DNA from: an uncultured Lachnospiraceae bacterium
Lineage (GTDB): Bacteria > Bacillota > Clostridia > Lachnospirales > Lachnospiraceae
Assembly: GCA_900548905.1 (NCBI GenBank)
Contig: URMK01000009.1
Coordinates: 1-64,000 of the forward strand
DNA: 64,000 nt
Reading direction: 5' to 3'
Shown here piece after piece: positions 52,176 to 62,200 of this stretch; position 1 is the first letter of the stretch, and the number at the start of each line of letters is the position of its first letter. The notes beneath the pieces are model-generated. The model saw nothing but the letters and a program-made list of their open reading frames with translations, did not search any database and was not told the origin of the DNA. The translations under genes were made by a program, and so were the position numbers.

Positions 52176-53033
52176 TCAGCCCTTGATAGCGCCCGCCGTC
52201 ATTCCTTTGATGATATACTTCTGCAGGCAGACATAAACCACAATCAACGGCACCACGATAAGGGAAACTGCCGCAGCCATCAGGCCGTAATCCGTACCCT
52301 GTCTTCCTGAAATCTCATTCAGCAGCCTGGTTATCGCCCAGTGATTGGGGAAACGCAGGAAGAAGGTCTGGGTAAACAGGTCGTTATAGCTCCACAGGAA
52401 GCTGAAAATACCAACCGTGGCAAAGGAGGGTTTTGTCAGGGGCATAATCACCTTGAAGAAAATCTGATAGGCGTTGCAGCCTTCCATGTAGGCGGCCTCT
52501 TCCAGTTCCACAGGCAGTCCCTTGATATAGCCGGACAGCACCACTATGGCAAAGGCCAGGTTCCCGGCTATCTGCGGCAGCGCACAGGACAGCAGCGCGA
52601 GCCAGAGATTGTTGGTATTCACGATTCCCCAGCTGGATTCCATACGGAACACCGGGATGATGGTTGCGAATACGGGAAACATCATTGCGGCTATAACGAG
52701 GCTGTTCATCAGGTCACTGCCTCTGAATTTGTAACGTACCAGCGCATAGGAAGCCAAACCTGCAAAGAGGATAACCACCACCGCCACCGTACAGGAAATG
52801 AGCAGGCTGTTCCGGTACGCCGTAAAAATACTGAATTTATTGATTGCCTTTTCATAATTATCCAGCGTGAACAGGCTGCCCAGCGGAAAGGCAAAGGAAT
52901 TGGAAACAATCTGTTTTTTATCCTTGAAGGAATTCATTACCACCCATACCAGCGGATAAATCGTTGTCAATGCCCATACAACAAGAAGCAGATACACAAA
53001 GGGCATTCCTATGGAAAACTTCTTCTTTTTCAT
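52176..53033 (-). CDS. Carbohydrate ABC permease, MalG-like
   Basis: A 285-residue inner-membrane permease with six membrane segments and the EAA-type cytoplasmic loop (ELEEAAYMEGCNAYQIFFKVIMPLTKP over about residues 175-200). It works with the preceding permease and the binding protein at 54126; no ATPase gene is in this cluster, so a shared MsmX-type ATPase encoded elsewhere is expected. Confidence 0.94.
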   Translation of the reverse strand: MKKKKFSIGMPFVYLLLVVWALTTIYPLVWVVMNSFKDKKQIVSNSFAFPLGSLFTLDNYEKAINKFSIFTAYRNSLLISCTVAVVVILFAGLASYALVRYKFRGSDLMNSLVIAAMMFPVFATIIPVFRMESSWGIVNTNNLWLALLSCALPQIAGNLAFAIVVLSGYIKGLPVELEEAAYMEGCNAYQIFFKVIMPLTKPSFATVGIFSFLWSYNDLFTQTFFLRFPNHWAITRLLNEISGRQGTDYGLMAAAVSLIVVPLIVVYVCLQKYIIKGMTAGAIKG

Positions 53034-53068
53034 CTATGCTCCCATCTGCGCGTCACAGCGCCTTACTC

Positions 53069-53962
53069 CTAATAATCTTTTTCCCTGAAAATCATATTGA
53101 CCACCTTGGAAAGAATAATTCCCAGGATAACGATAACAATCGCTACCGTACAGCTGTAATCAATATCTTTTCCCTGGAAAGCCCAATAGTACATGTAGGT
53201 GCCGGTCAGCCAGGTCTCACCCATCGGCATACCGTTGGGAAGCATAACCCAGGGCAGGTCGAATACCTTCAGCGCGCCTGTTACAGCCAGAATGCTGCAG
53301 GTACAGATAACGTTATGCAGCAGGGGCAGGGATATGTATCTCACCTTCTGCCATGTTGTGGCGCCGTCAATTGCCGCCGATTCATATAATTCATCCGAAA
53401 TATTATTAAGTCCCGTCAGCAGGATGATAAAGTAAAATCCCACATACTGCCACATTACCGGAACCATCATAGTCACCATCGCGTGGGCCGAATCCTTCCA
53501 GTCCGTTAACTTCGTTGCTCCGAACATTTCCAGGAACTGATTCAGCATCCCCTTGTCGTACAGGAAAATCAGGTTGAACAAAAGGCCGAGGGCCGTAGCG
53601 GATACCACAATGGGGAAAAAGTAAACGATTCGGAAAAACTTGGCTCCCCTTTTAATATTATCCACCATAAGGGAAAGTACCAAAGCTATCCCTACCTGGC
53701 CTAAAAGCGTTACCACTATCATGATAAGTGTGTTCTTCATGGCGATTCCCATGTTTTTATCGGTAAACAGCTTTGCATAATTCTTATAAATCGGGTCATT
53801 CCATCCTTTTGCAGGCGCTCCCAAATCCTTGATAATCTGGAAGCTGTTCAAGATGTTCCTGAGAAACGGGTAAAACAGATACAGCGCCAGAAAAAGAAAA
53901 GCCGGGAAAAGGAAGAAAAAGACAGGTTTTTTATTTTTATAGATATTTGGTTGATTGTTCAT
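53069..53962 (-). CDS. Carbohydrate ABC permease, MalF-like
   Basis: A 297-residue permease with six membrane segments and the loop ELYESAAIDGATTWQKVRYI, typical of the MalF/UgpA side of CUT1 transporters. Encoded 35 bases before the MalG-like permease gene. Confidence 0.94.
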   Translation of the reverse strand: MNNQPNIYKNKKPVFFFLFPAFLFLALYLFYPFLRNILNSFQIIKDLGAPAKGWNDPIYKNYAKLFTDKNMGIAMKNTLIMIVVTLLGQVGIALVLSLMVDNIKRGAKFFRIVYFFPIVVSATALGLLFNLIFLYDKGMLNQFLEMFGATKLTDWKDSAHAMVTMMVPVMWQYVGFYFIILLTGLNNISDELYESAAIDGATTWQKVRYISLPLLHNVICTCSILAVTGALKVFDLPWVMLPNGMPMGETWLTGTYMYYWAFQGKDIDYSCTVAIVIVILGIILSKVVNMIFREKDY

Positions 53963-54055
53963 ACCAACACCTCTCTGCCCGTTCCGCCGGGCGCTGACGA
54001 TATAAACCTTATTACAGCTTTATTATTACGTCATATCCTCATTATTTTCTTCATG

Positions 54056-54085
54056 AAAGGGCCGGAGGAAAAGCCTTCGGCCCTT
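54056..54085 (-). promoter_or_regulatory. Intercistronic stem-loop after binding-protein gene
   Basis: AAGGGCCGAAGG pairs with CCTCCGGCCCTT (one mismatch) in the gap between the binding protein and the first permease; likely limits permease expression. Confidence 0.75.
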
Positions 54086-54125
54086 GTGTTGTTATAGTCT
54101 GCGTATTTATATCCGATACCGGCGA

Positions 54126-55520
54126 TTATTCGCTCATGTTCTCCAGCACCTGGGAAATAGCGTCTTCAATGCTGACACTGCCGGTTACGATTTCAGGCAT
54201 ATGGTCAAAGATAGGTGCTCTCTGTTCCTGTGTGCAAAGATCCTGTGCCGCTCCGGTAACACCGGTTGCATCTTTAATCATTGCAAGGCTGTCTTTCTGC
54301 AGGGAATTCAGAGATGCTTCGTCCAGCTGAACGCCGTTCTTCAGAGCGGTTGCCGCTGTCTGTGCGAACAGGGATACGTTCTCATCGGTTATCATGTCAC
54401 TGATAAAGGATACGGCTGCTGCACGTTTTTCAGGATCTTCCCATGCTTTTTTGGTAATATACCAGCCGGAAGAAAGTCCGCTGATAATATCGCTTGCTTT
54501 ACGGTCATTTGCCCCGGGGATAAAGGTTACGGTAAAATTATCGATATCGTCGGTCGCTTCCGCAATACCTCCCATTTTCCAGGAACCGTCCACATAGAAT
54601 GCCGCTTTTCCGTCTACAAAGCTCTGGAATACTTCAGAAGCCTCTGCGGTATTGGTGTTTTCAGAGAAATATCCTTTTTCAAACAGATCCTTGATATCTC
54701 CCAGGCCTGCGATCCAAGCTTTTCCTGCTGCGTCGTCCAGGGATGCGGGTACGGATGCATGGGTAGCGGGTGTGTCATGATTGTAAATAGCGAACTCAAA
54801 CCAGTAATGAGGCTCTTTTGCCAGAGATGCTGCAATAGGGGTAAATCCGGCATCTTTGATTTTCTGGCAGATTTCCAGGAACTCAGTCCATGTGGTGTCT
54901 GCCCCGGGGATTTCCACGCCGGCCTGCTCACATACGGATTTGTTCACATACAGGCCTTCCCAATAGCCGTAGAAAGGAACTGCGTATTTCTTGCCGTCCG
55001 CAGGACAGGCAGGAATCATTTCATCCTTCATGTTTGATGCATAATCAGGATATACTGTACGGATTTCGTCGATGGTAACTACCTTTCCCGCTTCCACAAA
55101 GGGATTGGAGTCGTTGCCGTTAAAGTAGAAAAGCACATCCGGTTCCGCGCCTGCTTCAAAGTCGGAAATTACACGGGACTTAAAAGTTTCATCCGCTGTT
55201 CCTGAGGAATCCGCTACGGTACATCCGTATTTCTCTTCCCATCTCTTTACGGAATCCTGATAGTTCTGTACGTTGCTTTCTTCACCCGCGAAGGTTGTTG
55301 TTACATTCAGCGTAATTCCGCTCTTTACTTCCAGCGTTCCCGCGTCTGCTTCTGTTGTGGATTCTTCTGCCGGTGTACTGTCCTCTGCCTGGCTCTGCTC
55401 CGCCGCCGCAGTGTCCGCCGGCTTGGATTCACTTGCCGTCTGGCTTGCGCTGTTCCCGCAGCCTGCCAGTGAAGCCACCATCGTGCATGCTAATACACAA
55501 GCTAATAATTTTCTTTTCAT
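54126..55520 (-). CDS. Family 1 extracellular solute-binding lipoprotein
   Basis: A 464-residue sugar-binding lipoprotein: signal with lipobox SLAGC (Cys near residue 21), Ser/Ala/Glu-rich linker, then the binding domain (RWEEKYGCTVADSSGTADET, VDGKAAFYVDGSWKMGGIAE). GGGAGG lies 8 bases before the ATG at 55520. First gene of the transport operon; substrate likely an oligosaccharide. Confidence 0.95.
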   Translation of the reverse strand: MKRKLLACVLACTMVASLAGCGNSASQTASESKPADTAAAEQSQAEDSTPAEESTTEADAGTLEVKSGITLNVTTTFAGEESNVQNYQDSVKRWEEKYGCTVADSSGTADETFKSRVISDFEAGAEPDVLFYFNGNDSNPFVEAGKVVTIDEIRTVYPDYASNMKDEMIPACPADGKKYAVPFYGYWEGLYVNKSVCEQAGVEIPGADTTWTEFLEICQKIKDAGFTPIAASLAKEPHYWFEFAIYNHDTPATHASVPASLDDAAGKAWIAGLGDIKDLFEKGYFSENTNTAEASEVFQSFVDGKAAFYVDGSWKMGGIAEATDDIDNFTVTFIPGANDRKASDIISGLSSGWYITKKAWEDPEKRAAAVSFISDMITDENVSLFAQTAATALKNGVQLDEASLNSLQKDSLAMIKDATGVTGAAQDLCTQEQRAPIFDHMPEIVTGSVSIEDAISQVLENMSE

Positions 55521-55647
55521 GTAAGAAACCTCCCTTTCGTTTTGGATGACTTGTTTTTCATCTGTACTAATCATATAACAATCCAGGGGAAAGGTTAATG
55601 ATTCCTATTGTGATTATTTGTCTTTTATTGTTCTGTTCCGCCGGAAG

Positions 55648-57402
55648 TCATTTATGCAATTTGACCGTTATTGTGCTTACCGTGCAATCTTCTTTGTCAT
55701 TTTTGATCGTCAGCCCGCAATCCGGGCCGTAAATTATCTGTAATCTCTTGTTCACATTGCGGATTCCCAGGCTGACGGAATGCTGTTCACCGCTGTCCGT
55801 CCCGCTGCCAAGCAGGTCTTCCACCTTCTTTTTGTCTTCTTTTGTCATAAGGCCGTCATTGATGATTTCTATCTTGAGCTTATCTTCCTCGGCACCGATG
55901 CGGAGCACGATTTTCCCCGCCCGTCCCGCCAGGCCGTGCTCCACCGCATTTTCCATGATAGGCTGGATGATCAGCCGGGGGACCTCTGTCAGAAGAAGAT
56001 CCGGATCGATCTGCTTCTCAAACTGGAACTTCTCCCCGAAACGCTGCCTGATGATATGGCAGTAGGCCTCCACATAGCTGATTTCCTCCGACAGCGGTAT
56101 CATCTGCTGCTTCTTCCTGTCCATGGTGGCCTCCAGCATGGTGGAAAGGGCTTCGATCATACTGCTCACACGGTCGTTTCCCTCCATCCGCGCCTCCCAG
56201 TTGATAATCTCCAGGGTATTATTGAGAAAATGGGGGTTGATCTGGGACTGCAGGGCCATTATATTGGCATCCCGCAGGGCAAGCTCCTCCAGGTATATCT
56301 GTTCAAACTGATTTTTCAGCTTATCCGACATGCTGTTGAACGCATTGTCCAGATATAAAAACTCCCTGCTCTTTTCCTTCTTTTCTATCTGCACCCCGAA
56401 ATGGCCCTTTTCAATCTCCGAAGCCGCATCGATCAAACGTTTTACCGGCATGGTAACCTTTCTGTACAGGAAGTAAAATACAATAAAGATAAGGGGGATG
56501 GTAAATGCCATCATCAAAATAGTTATATACCGTATGGCCTCTTTTTCATAATGGATGGCATCATAATCCAGTTTCACCACATAACGTATGACATGATTAT
56601 CCATTTTCCGCTCACAGGTCACGTAGGCCACATCCTTTTCCTCATGGTATACGCTGTATCGTTCAGCGCTCTCCCGGCGGATAAAATCCTCCGCCCAGCC
56701 CGTTCCGAACACCCATTCCCCATCTATGCTCACATCGTAATCGAGATACCAGGGAATCCCCTCCACACTCTGAAATACGCTGTATTTATCAATATCCATT
56801 ACAATTACGGCATAGGGACGATATACAGGAGTCATAATATTACGGACCATATATAAATGGCCTCTTTCATTCACCCAGCCTATCCCGGTATCAATCTCCT
56901 GCGCCTTCTTCTCCACACTTTCCCTTGCCAGACTCTTGAATTGTTTAATACTGTCGTAATTATTGCTGCTATAGCTGTAATAAATCCGCTCCGGCTCTTC
57001 GGTAAAATACAATATTGTGCTTAAAAAGCTGCTGTCATAACGGTACAGCTGTTCCAGGAAGGTGGTAACCCTCTCATACAGATCAAGCCTGTCTCCGTCC
57101 GCCTGGTACTGCCGCCAGCTTTCTTTGATTTCAGGTATGTAAGAAGCATTTCGGGATACCCGTACTGCCGCTTCCACCCGCATTTCACATATTTCCACAG
57201 CGGTATCCATGGTTTTTTCTATATTTTCTTTCATCTGGCCCGAAAACCGGTTCGAAACATAGGTCAGTATCGCCATAGTAAGAATGGCAAGCGGTAAAAG
57301 CCAGCAGAGAAGCATCAGAATGGTCATACTCCATTTCAGCTGCGCCGGCTGCCGTTTTTCCTCTGTCACAAATGATTCCTGCAATGCCTGTTTTGTTTTC
57401 AC
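55648..57402 (-). CDS. Sensor histidine kinase, YesM type, GTG start
   Basis: A 584-residue kinase with membrane segments near residues 25-48 and 290-312, an extracellular domain between, HAMP, His_kinase motif LQSQINPHFLNNTLEIINWE, and HATPase (IMENAVEHGLAG, GIRNVNKRLQIIYG). The start is GTG 57402 with GGGAG six bases upstream. Encoded just upstream of the sugar-binding protein; the matching regulator is at 51067, so the two-component genes bracket the transporter. Confidence 0.93.
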   Translation of the reverse strand: MKTKQALQESFVTEEKRQPAQLKWSMTILMLLCWLLPLAILTMAILTYVSNRFSGQMKENIEKTMDTAVEICEMRVEAAVRVSRNASYIPEIKESWRQYQADGDRLDLYERVTTFLEQLYRYDSSFLSTILYFTEEPERIYYSYSSNNYDSIKQFKSLARESVEKKAQEIDTGIGWVNERGHLYMVRNIMTPVYRPYAVIVMDIDKYSVFQSVEGIPWYLDYDVSIDGEWVFGTGWAEDFIRRESAERYSVYHEEKDVAYVTCERKMDNHVIRYVVKLDYDAIHYEKEAIRYITILMMAFTIPLIFIVFYFLYRKVTMPVKRLIDAASEIEKGHFGVQIEKKEKSREFLYLDNAFNSMSDKLKNQFEQIYLEELALRDANIMALQSQINPHFLNNTLEIINWEARMEGNDRVSSMIEALSTMLEATMDRKKQQMIPLSEEISYVEAYCHIIRQRFGEKFQFEKQIDPDLLLTEVPRLIIQPIMENAVEHGLAGRAGKIVLRIGAEEDKLKIEIINDGLMTKEDKKKVEDLLGSGTDSGEQHSVSLGIRNVNKRLQIIYGPDCGLTIKNDKEDCTVSTITVKLHK

Positions 57403-57497
57403 TCTTGCTCCCCCTCAATCCCCGTATCATAAACAGAACCGCACGGCGGCGGTTACCATGTATGCTTCTGAAAGCATATTTCTATTCATTATAATAT

Positions 57498-57527
57498 AAA
57501 AAAAGGAGCCAGTAAACTACCAGCTCC
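57498..57527 (-). terminator. Terminator of hydrogenase gene
   Basis: GGAGCTGGTAG-TTTACTGGCTCC type stem on the minus strand, followed by seven T residues. Confidence 0.9.
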
Positions 57528-57582
57528 TTCCGGAAAACAATTCTAGTACATATCTGTAAAAAATATTGCAGCCTGAAACACC

Positions 57583-59040
57583 CTATCGGTGCATGGAGAA
57601 GGAATCCATGTCATAATTTTTCAGGTTATCATGTACGCCTCTTGCATCTGCCTGGGAAATCAGTTTATCTCTGTCTTTCTTGGCAGCCAGAGCCGCTTTA
57701 TGCCGGCTGGGTCCGCCCACGCAGCCGCCTTCACAAATCATGCCTTCTATGAAATCCTCCGGCAGCTTGCCCAGCTTGAAAAGCATGAGCGCTTTTTTAC
57801 ACTCCGCGATACCGCTGCATCTTGCCACCTTAAGATCGGCGTTTTCCCCGGTCTCTTTCAGGCATTCCACGACAGCTTCCGTCACACCGCCGCCGTTGCC
57901 GAAGCGCTTGCCGAATACACTCGCTTCCTGGCTCGTGTTTTCTTCCGGCTCCAGCTGCACGTCCTTGGCACGCATCATGGCGCGGATCTCTCCGAAGGTC
58001 AGGACATAGTCCGCATTCCCCTCGATTTTCTGATCCTGCACTTCAGACTTCTTGCCGATGCAAGGCCCGATAAATACGGTAACCGTCTCCGGATCCTTGG
58101 CCTTCAGCATTCTGGATACCGCACACATGGGGGATACGGTGGTGGATATGTGTTCCGTCAGTTCAGGAAAATGTTTCTTTATATAATTAACAAAAGCGGG
58201 ACAGCAGGAGGTGGTCATTTTCTTGCCTTCTTTAAAGCTTTCCGCCCATTCTTCCGCCTCAAACGCAGCAGTCATATCACCGCCCAGACCCACTTCCACG
58301 AAGTCGGCAAAGCCGATTTTCTTCATAGCGGTTCTCCAGCTTGCCATGGTGATGTTTTCACCAAATTGTCCTTCTCCGGCAGGCGCAAGCATAGCCACTA
58401 CCTTTTTACCGGAACGGATTACATTGATAATATCCACAATGCTGGTTTTGGAAGCAATAGCCCCGAAAGGACAATTATGGATACACTGTCCGCACTGGAT
58501 ACATTTGGATTCGTCTATCTGGCATACTCCATGCTCATCCATGGTAATGGCACTGACAGGGCAGCTCTTCATACAAGGCCTCTGTATTTTTACGATAGCG
58601 GAATAGGAACAAGCCTGTGCACATTTTCCGCAGCTCTTACATTTATCCGGATCGATAAAGGAACGATCGTCACCGATGGTAATAGCTCCGAAATTACAGG
58701 ACTGTTTACAGGATTTTGCCAGACATCCCTGACACAGGTTGGTAACTACATAACCGGAGGAAATGGGACATTCCTCACAGGCGGAGTTGATAACCTGTAC
58801 TATATTGCTGCTCTCTCTGGTACCGGGGCATTTTCCTTCTGCCAGTCTGACTCTCTGTCTGATAATTTCCCTTTCCTTGTAAATACAGCAGCGGAAACGC
58901 GCTTCGGGCCCGGGAATCATATCGTAGGGAATATTCTCTTTTTTCTCGTCCAGTTCACCGGCAAATGCCAGCTTAGCCACTTCAGTGAGTACCTCGTGCT
59001 TAATTTTTAAGATGGTAGCGTCATCAGATACTATACCCAT
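57583..59040 (-). CDS. Monomeric [FeFe] hydrogenase (group B-like)
   Basis: A 485-residue iron-only hydrogenase. The N-terminal 200 residues hold several ferredoxin-type cysteine clusters (CEECPISS, CQGCLAKSCKQSC, CKSCGKCAQACS, CIQCGQCIHNCP); the H-cluster domain has L1 TSCCPAFVNYIKKHFPE, L2 FIGPCIGKKSEV and L3 ICEGGCVGGPSRH. Loss of the usual Trp after TSCCP and these loop forms suggest group B. It reduces protons with ferredoxin or acts as sensor. It follows the pyruvate:ferredoxin oxidoreductase gene, beyond a terminator. Confidence 0.93.
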   Translation of the reverse strand: MGIVSDDATILKIKHEVLTEVAKLAFAGELDEKKENIPYDMIPGPEARFRCCIYKEREIIRQRVRLAEGKCPGTRESSNIVQVINSACEECPISSGYVVTNLCQGCLAKSCKQSCNFGAITIGDDRSFIDPDKCKSCGKCAQACSYSAIVKIQRPCMKSCPVSAITMDEHGVCQIDESKCIQCGQCIHNCPFGAIASKTSIVDIINVIRSGKKVVAMLAPAGEGQFGENITMASWRTAMKKIGFADFVEVGLGGDMTAAFEAEEWAESFKEGKKMTTSCCPAFVNYIKKHFPELTEHISTTVSPMCAVSRMLKAKDPETVTVFIGPCIGKKSEVQDQKIEGNADYVLTFGEIRAMMRAKDVQLEPEENTSQEASVFGKRFGNGGGVTEAVVECLKETGENADLKVARCSGIAECKKALMLFKLGKLPEDFIEGMICEGGCVGGPSRHKAALAAKKDRDKLISQADARGVHDNLKNYDMDSFSMHR

Positions 59041-59098
59041 ATTCTTTTGTTTATCCTCTTTCTGATTGTTAAAAAATTAACTGGTACATCCAAAAACA

Positions 59099-59130
59099 AA
59101 GCTGGATTTGAGACAATCCCAAGCCAGCTT
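59099..59130 (-). terminator. Terminator after pyruvate:ferredoxin oxidoreductase gene
   Basis: AAGCTGG ... CCAGCTT followed on the minus strand by TGTTTTTGG. Confidence 0.7.
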
Positions 59131-59218
59131 ATATTTTTGTTTCTTCAGGCAGTACCCGGGGTACGGCGAAGTTTCCTTCGTCTCCCCCGGTAAGCCTTAC
59201 CGCAAATGCGGTCAGTAA

Positions 59219-62200
59219 TTAGTTGTCGCCGTACAGAGTCTGCAGCTTCTGCAGATACTCATATCTTTCTTTTGCGTTATCCGCAGCCTGAGCCTGAAGT
59301 CTTGCAGCCTTGTCGGCATCCTTCAGAGCCAGGGAGGTATATCTTACTTCACCGCTGATGAATTCCTGGAAATCCTTGCTGGGTGCCTTGCTGTCAAGGA
59401 CAAATTTCTTCTCAGCAGCAGGATTGTAGCGGAACATATTCCAGTAACCGGTCTCTACAGCCAGTTTTTCTTCGGTCTGAGCCTTGCTCATACCCTTCTT
59501 GATACCATGGTTGATACAAGGAGCGTAAGCAATAATCAGGGAAGGTCCCGGATAGGCTTCCGCCTCTGCGATGGCCTTAACGGTCTGGTTGTAATCAGCA
59601 CCCATGGAAATCTGTGCTACATATACATAACCATAACTCATTGCAATGCCAGCCAGGTCTTTCTGCTTCACTTCTTTACCGCCGGCTGCAAACTGTGCCA
59701 CAGCACCGGTAGGAGTAGCCTTGGAAGCCTGTCCGCCTGTATTGGAATATACTTCGGTATTGAATACCATAACGTTGATATCTTTTCCGCTGGCGAGGAT
59801 ATGGTCCACACCGCCGAATCCGATATCATATGCCCATCCGTCACCGCCGAATACCCACTGGGATTTCTTGGAGAGGAAGTCTTTGTTTTTAACGATATCC
59901 TGGCATACGCCGCAATCCTGTGATCCAAGAACTGCTACCAGCTTATCGGTTGCCGGTCCGTTGGTCACGCCGCTGTTGTAGGTATCCAGGTATTCCTGGC
60001 ATGCCGCCTTAACAGCTTCGTCCCCGGTATTGGCAAGTACATCTTCAACCTTAGCTTTCAGTCCGCCTCTGATAGCGTTCTGTGCAAGCAGCATACCCAT
60101 ACCGAACTCAGCGTTATCTTCGAACAGGGAGTTGTCCCAAGCGGGTCCCTTGCCGGCTCTGTTTACAGTATAAGGTGTACTCGGTGAAGAGTTACCCCAG
60201 ATAGAAGAACATCCGGTTGCGTTTGCAATATACATTCTATCGCCAAACAGCTGTGTAATCAGCTTCGCATAAGGTGTCTCACCACATCCTGCACAAGCTC
60301 CGGAGAACTCAAGCAGAGGCTGTTTGAACTGAGATCCCTTAACGGAATTCTCTTTGAATTTCGCAAGAACTTCAGGCTTCTCGGATACGGACTGTCCGTA
60401 GTTGAACATCTTCTCCTCAGCAAGCTGTGTTTCAAGAGGATTCATGTTCAGAGCCTTCTCACCCTTCATGCCGGGACAAACATTTGCACAGGATCCACAT
60501 CCGGTACAGTCAAGTACGGATACGGTTACTGCAAATTTCTTACCGGGCATTCCGGTCATATCAAGCATCTTCATTCCTTCAGGAGCATTAGCTGCTTCTT
60601 CTTCCGTCATAACAGCAGGACGGATTACGGCATGAGGACATACATAAGAACAGAAGTTACACTGGATACATTTGGTAGGATCCCAGGTAGGTACATTAAC
60701 CGCGATACCTCTCTTCTCAAAAGCAGAAGATCCGGAAGGGGTGGAACCGTCCACATAATCCTTGAATGCGGATACAGGCAGGGTATTTCCTTCCTGAGCG
60801 CTTACCTTGGTCTGGATGTTGTTAACGAAATCAACCACATCTTTTCTGCCGCCGCTTACCACTGCATAATCAAGTCCTTCATCTTCACAGTTCTTCCAGC
60901 TTTCAGGTACTTCTACCTTAACAACGCCCTTGGCGCCTGCATCGATAGCTGCCCAGTTCTTCATAACAACATCTTCGCCCTTACGTCCGTAAGTAGCCTT
61001 TGCAGCAGCCTTCATCAGTTCGTTTGCCTTCTCGGCAGGAATGATTCCGGTCAGTTCAAAGAATGCGGACTGCAGGATCGTGTTGATACGTGTGGGACCC
61101 ATGCCGGTTTCGATACCAATCTTAACACCGTCGATGGTGTAGAAGTTGATATTGTGGTCAGCGATGAATTTCTTCATCTGTCCGGGAAGGTGTTTGTCCA
61201 GCTCTTCCGCGTCCCATGCGCAGTTCAGCAGGAAAGTACCGCCGTCAACCAGCTCCTGAACCATATTGTACTTACGTACATAGGCAGGATTGTGGCATGC
61301 AACGAAGTTAGCCTGACGGATCAGGTATGTGGATTTAATCTTCTTATGTCCGAAACGTAAATGGGACATGGTGATACCGCCGGACTTCTTGGAATCGTAA
61401 TCAAAGTATGCCTGTGCATACATATCGGTATTGTCACCGATAATCTTAATGGAGTTCTTGTTGGCACCTACCGTACCGTCTGCGCCAAGACCCCAGAATT
61501 TACAGTTGGTGGTTCCTTCGGGAGTGGTAACCAGTTCTGCTCCCAGCTTCAGGGACAGGTTGGTCACATCGTCTTCGATACCGATGGTGAATTTCTGCTT
61601 CTCAGCGTTGTTGTATACGGCAACGATCTGTGCAGGGGTGGTATCTTTGGAACCCAGGCCGTAACGTCCTGTGAATACCGGAACCGCATCGAACTTGGAT
61701 CCCTTCAGTGCTGCAACAACATCAAGGTAAAGAGGCTCACCCTGTGCGCCCGGCTCTTTGGTCCTGTCAAGTACGGTGATCTGCTTAACGGTTTCAGGAA
61801 TAGCATCGATCAGGGCATCCGCACAGAAAGGTCTGAACAGACGAACCTTAATGACACCAACCTTGGCACCTGTGGTTTTGATCATGTAATCGATGGTTTC
61901 TTCGATGGTATCATTTACGGATCCCATAGCTACGATTACGTGCTCGGCATCCTCTGCACCGTAGTAGTTAAACAGCTTGTAGTCTGTTCCGATCTTCTCA
62001 TTAACCTTGTCCATATAGGTCTGAACAATTCCGGGAAGCGCATCGTAATAAGGGTTGCTTGCTTCTCTTGCCTGGAAGAAGATATCAGGGTTCTGAGCGG
62101 AACCTCTCTGACAGGGATGGTTAGGATTCAGGGCTTTCTTACGGAATGCGTCAACGGCATCCATATCTACCATATCCTTCAGATCTTCGTAGTCCCAGGT

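Noticed and set aside
57589..59010. 473-codon frame on the plus strand
   Set aside because: It is antisense to the [FeFe] hydrogenase gene; its sequence is a low-information mirror of cysteine-rich coding.
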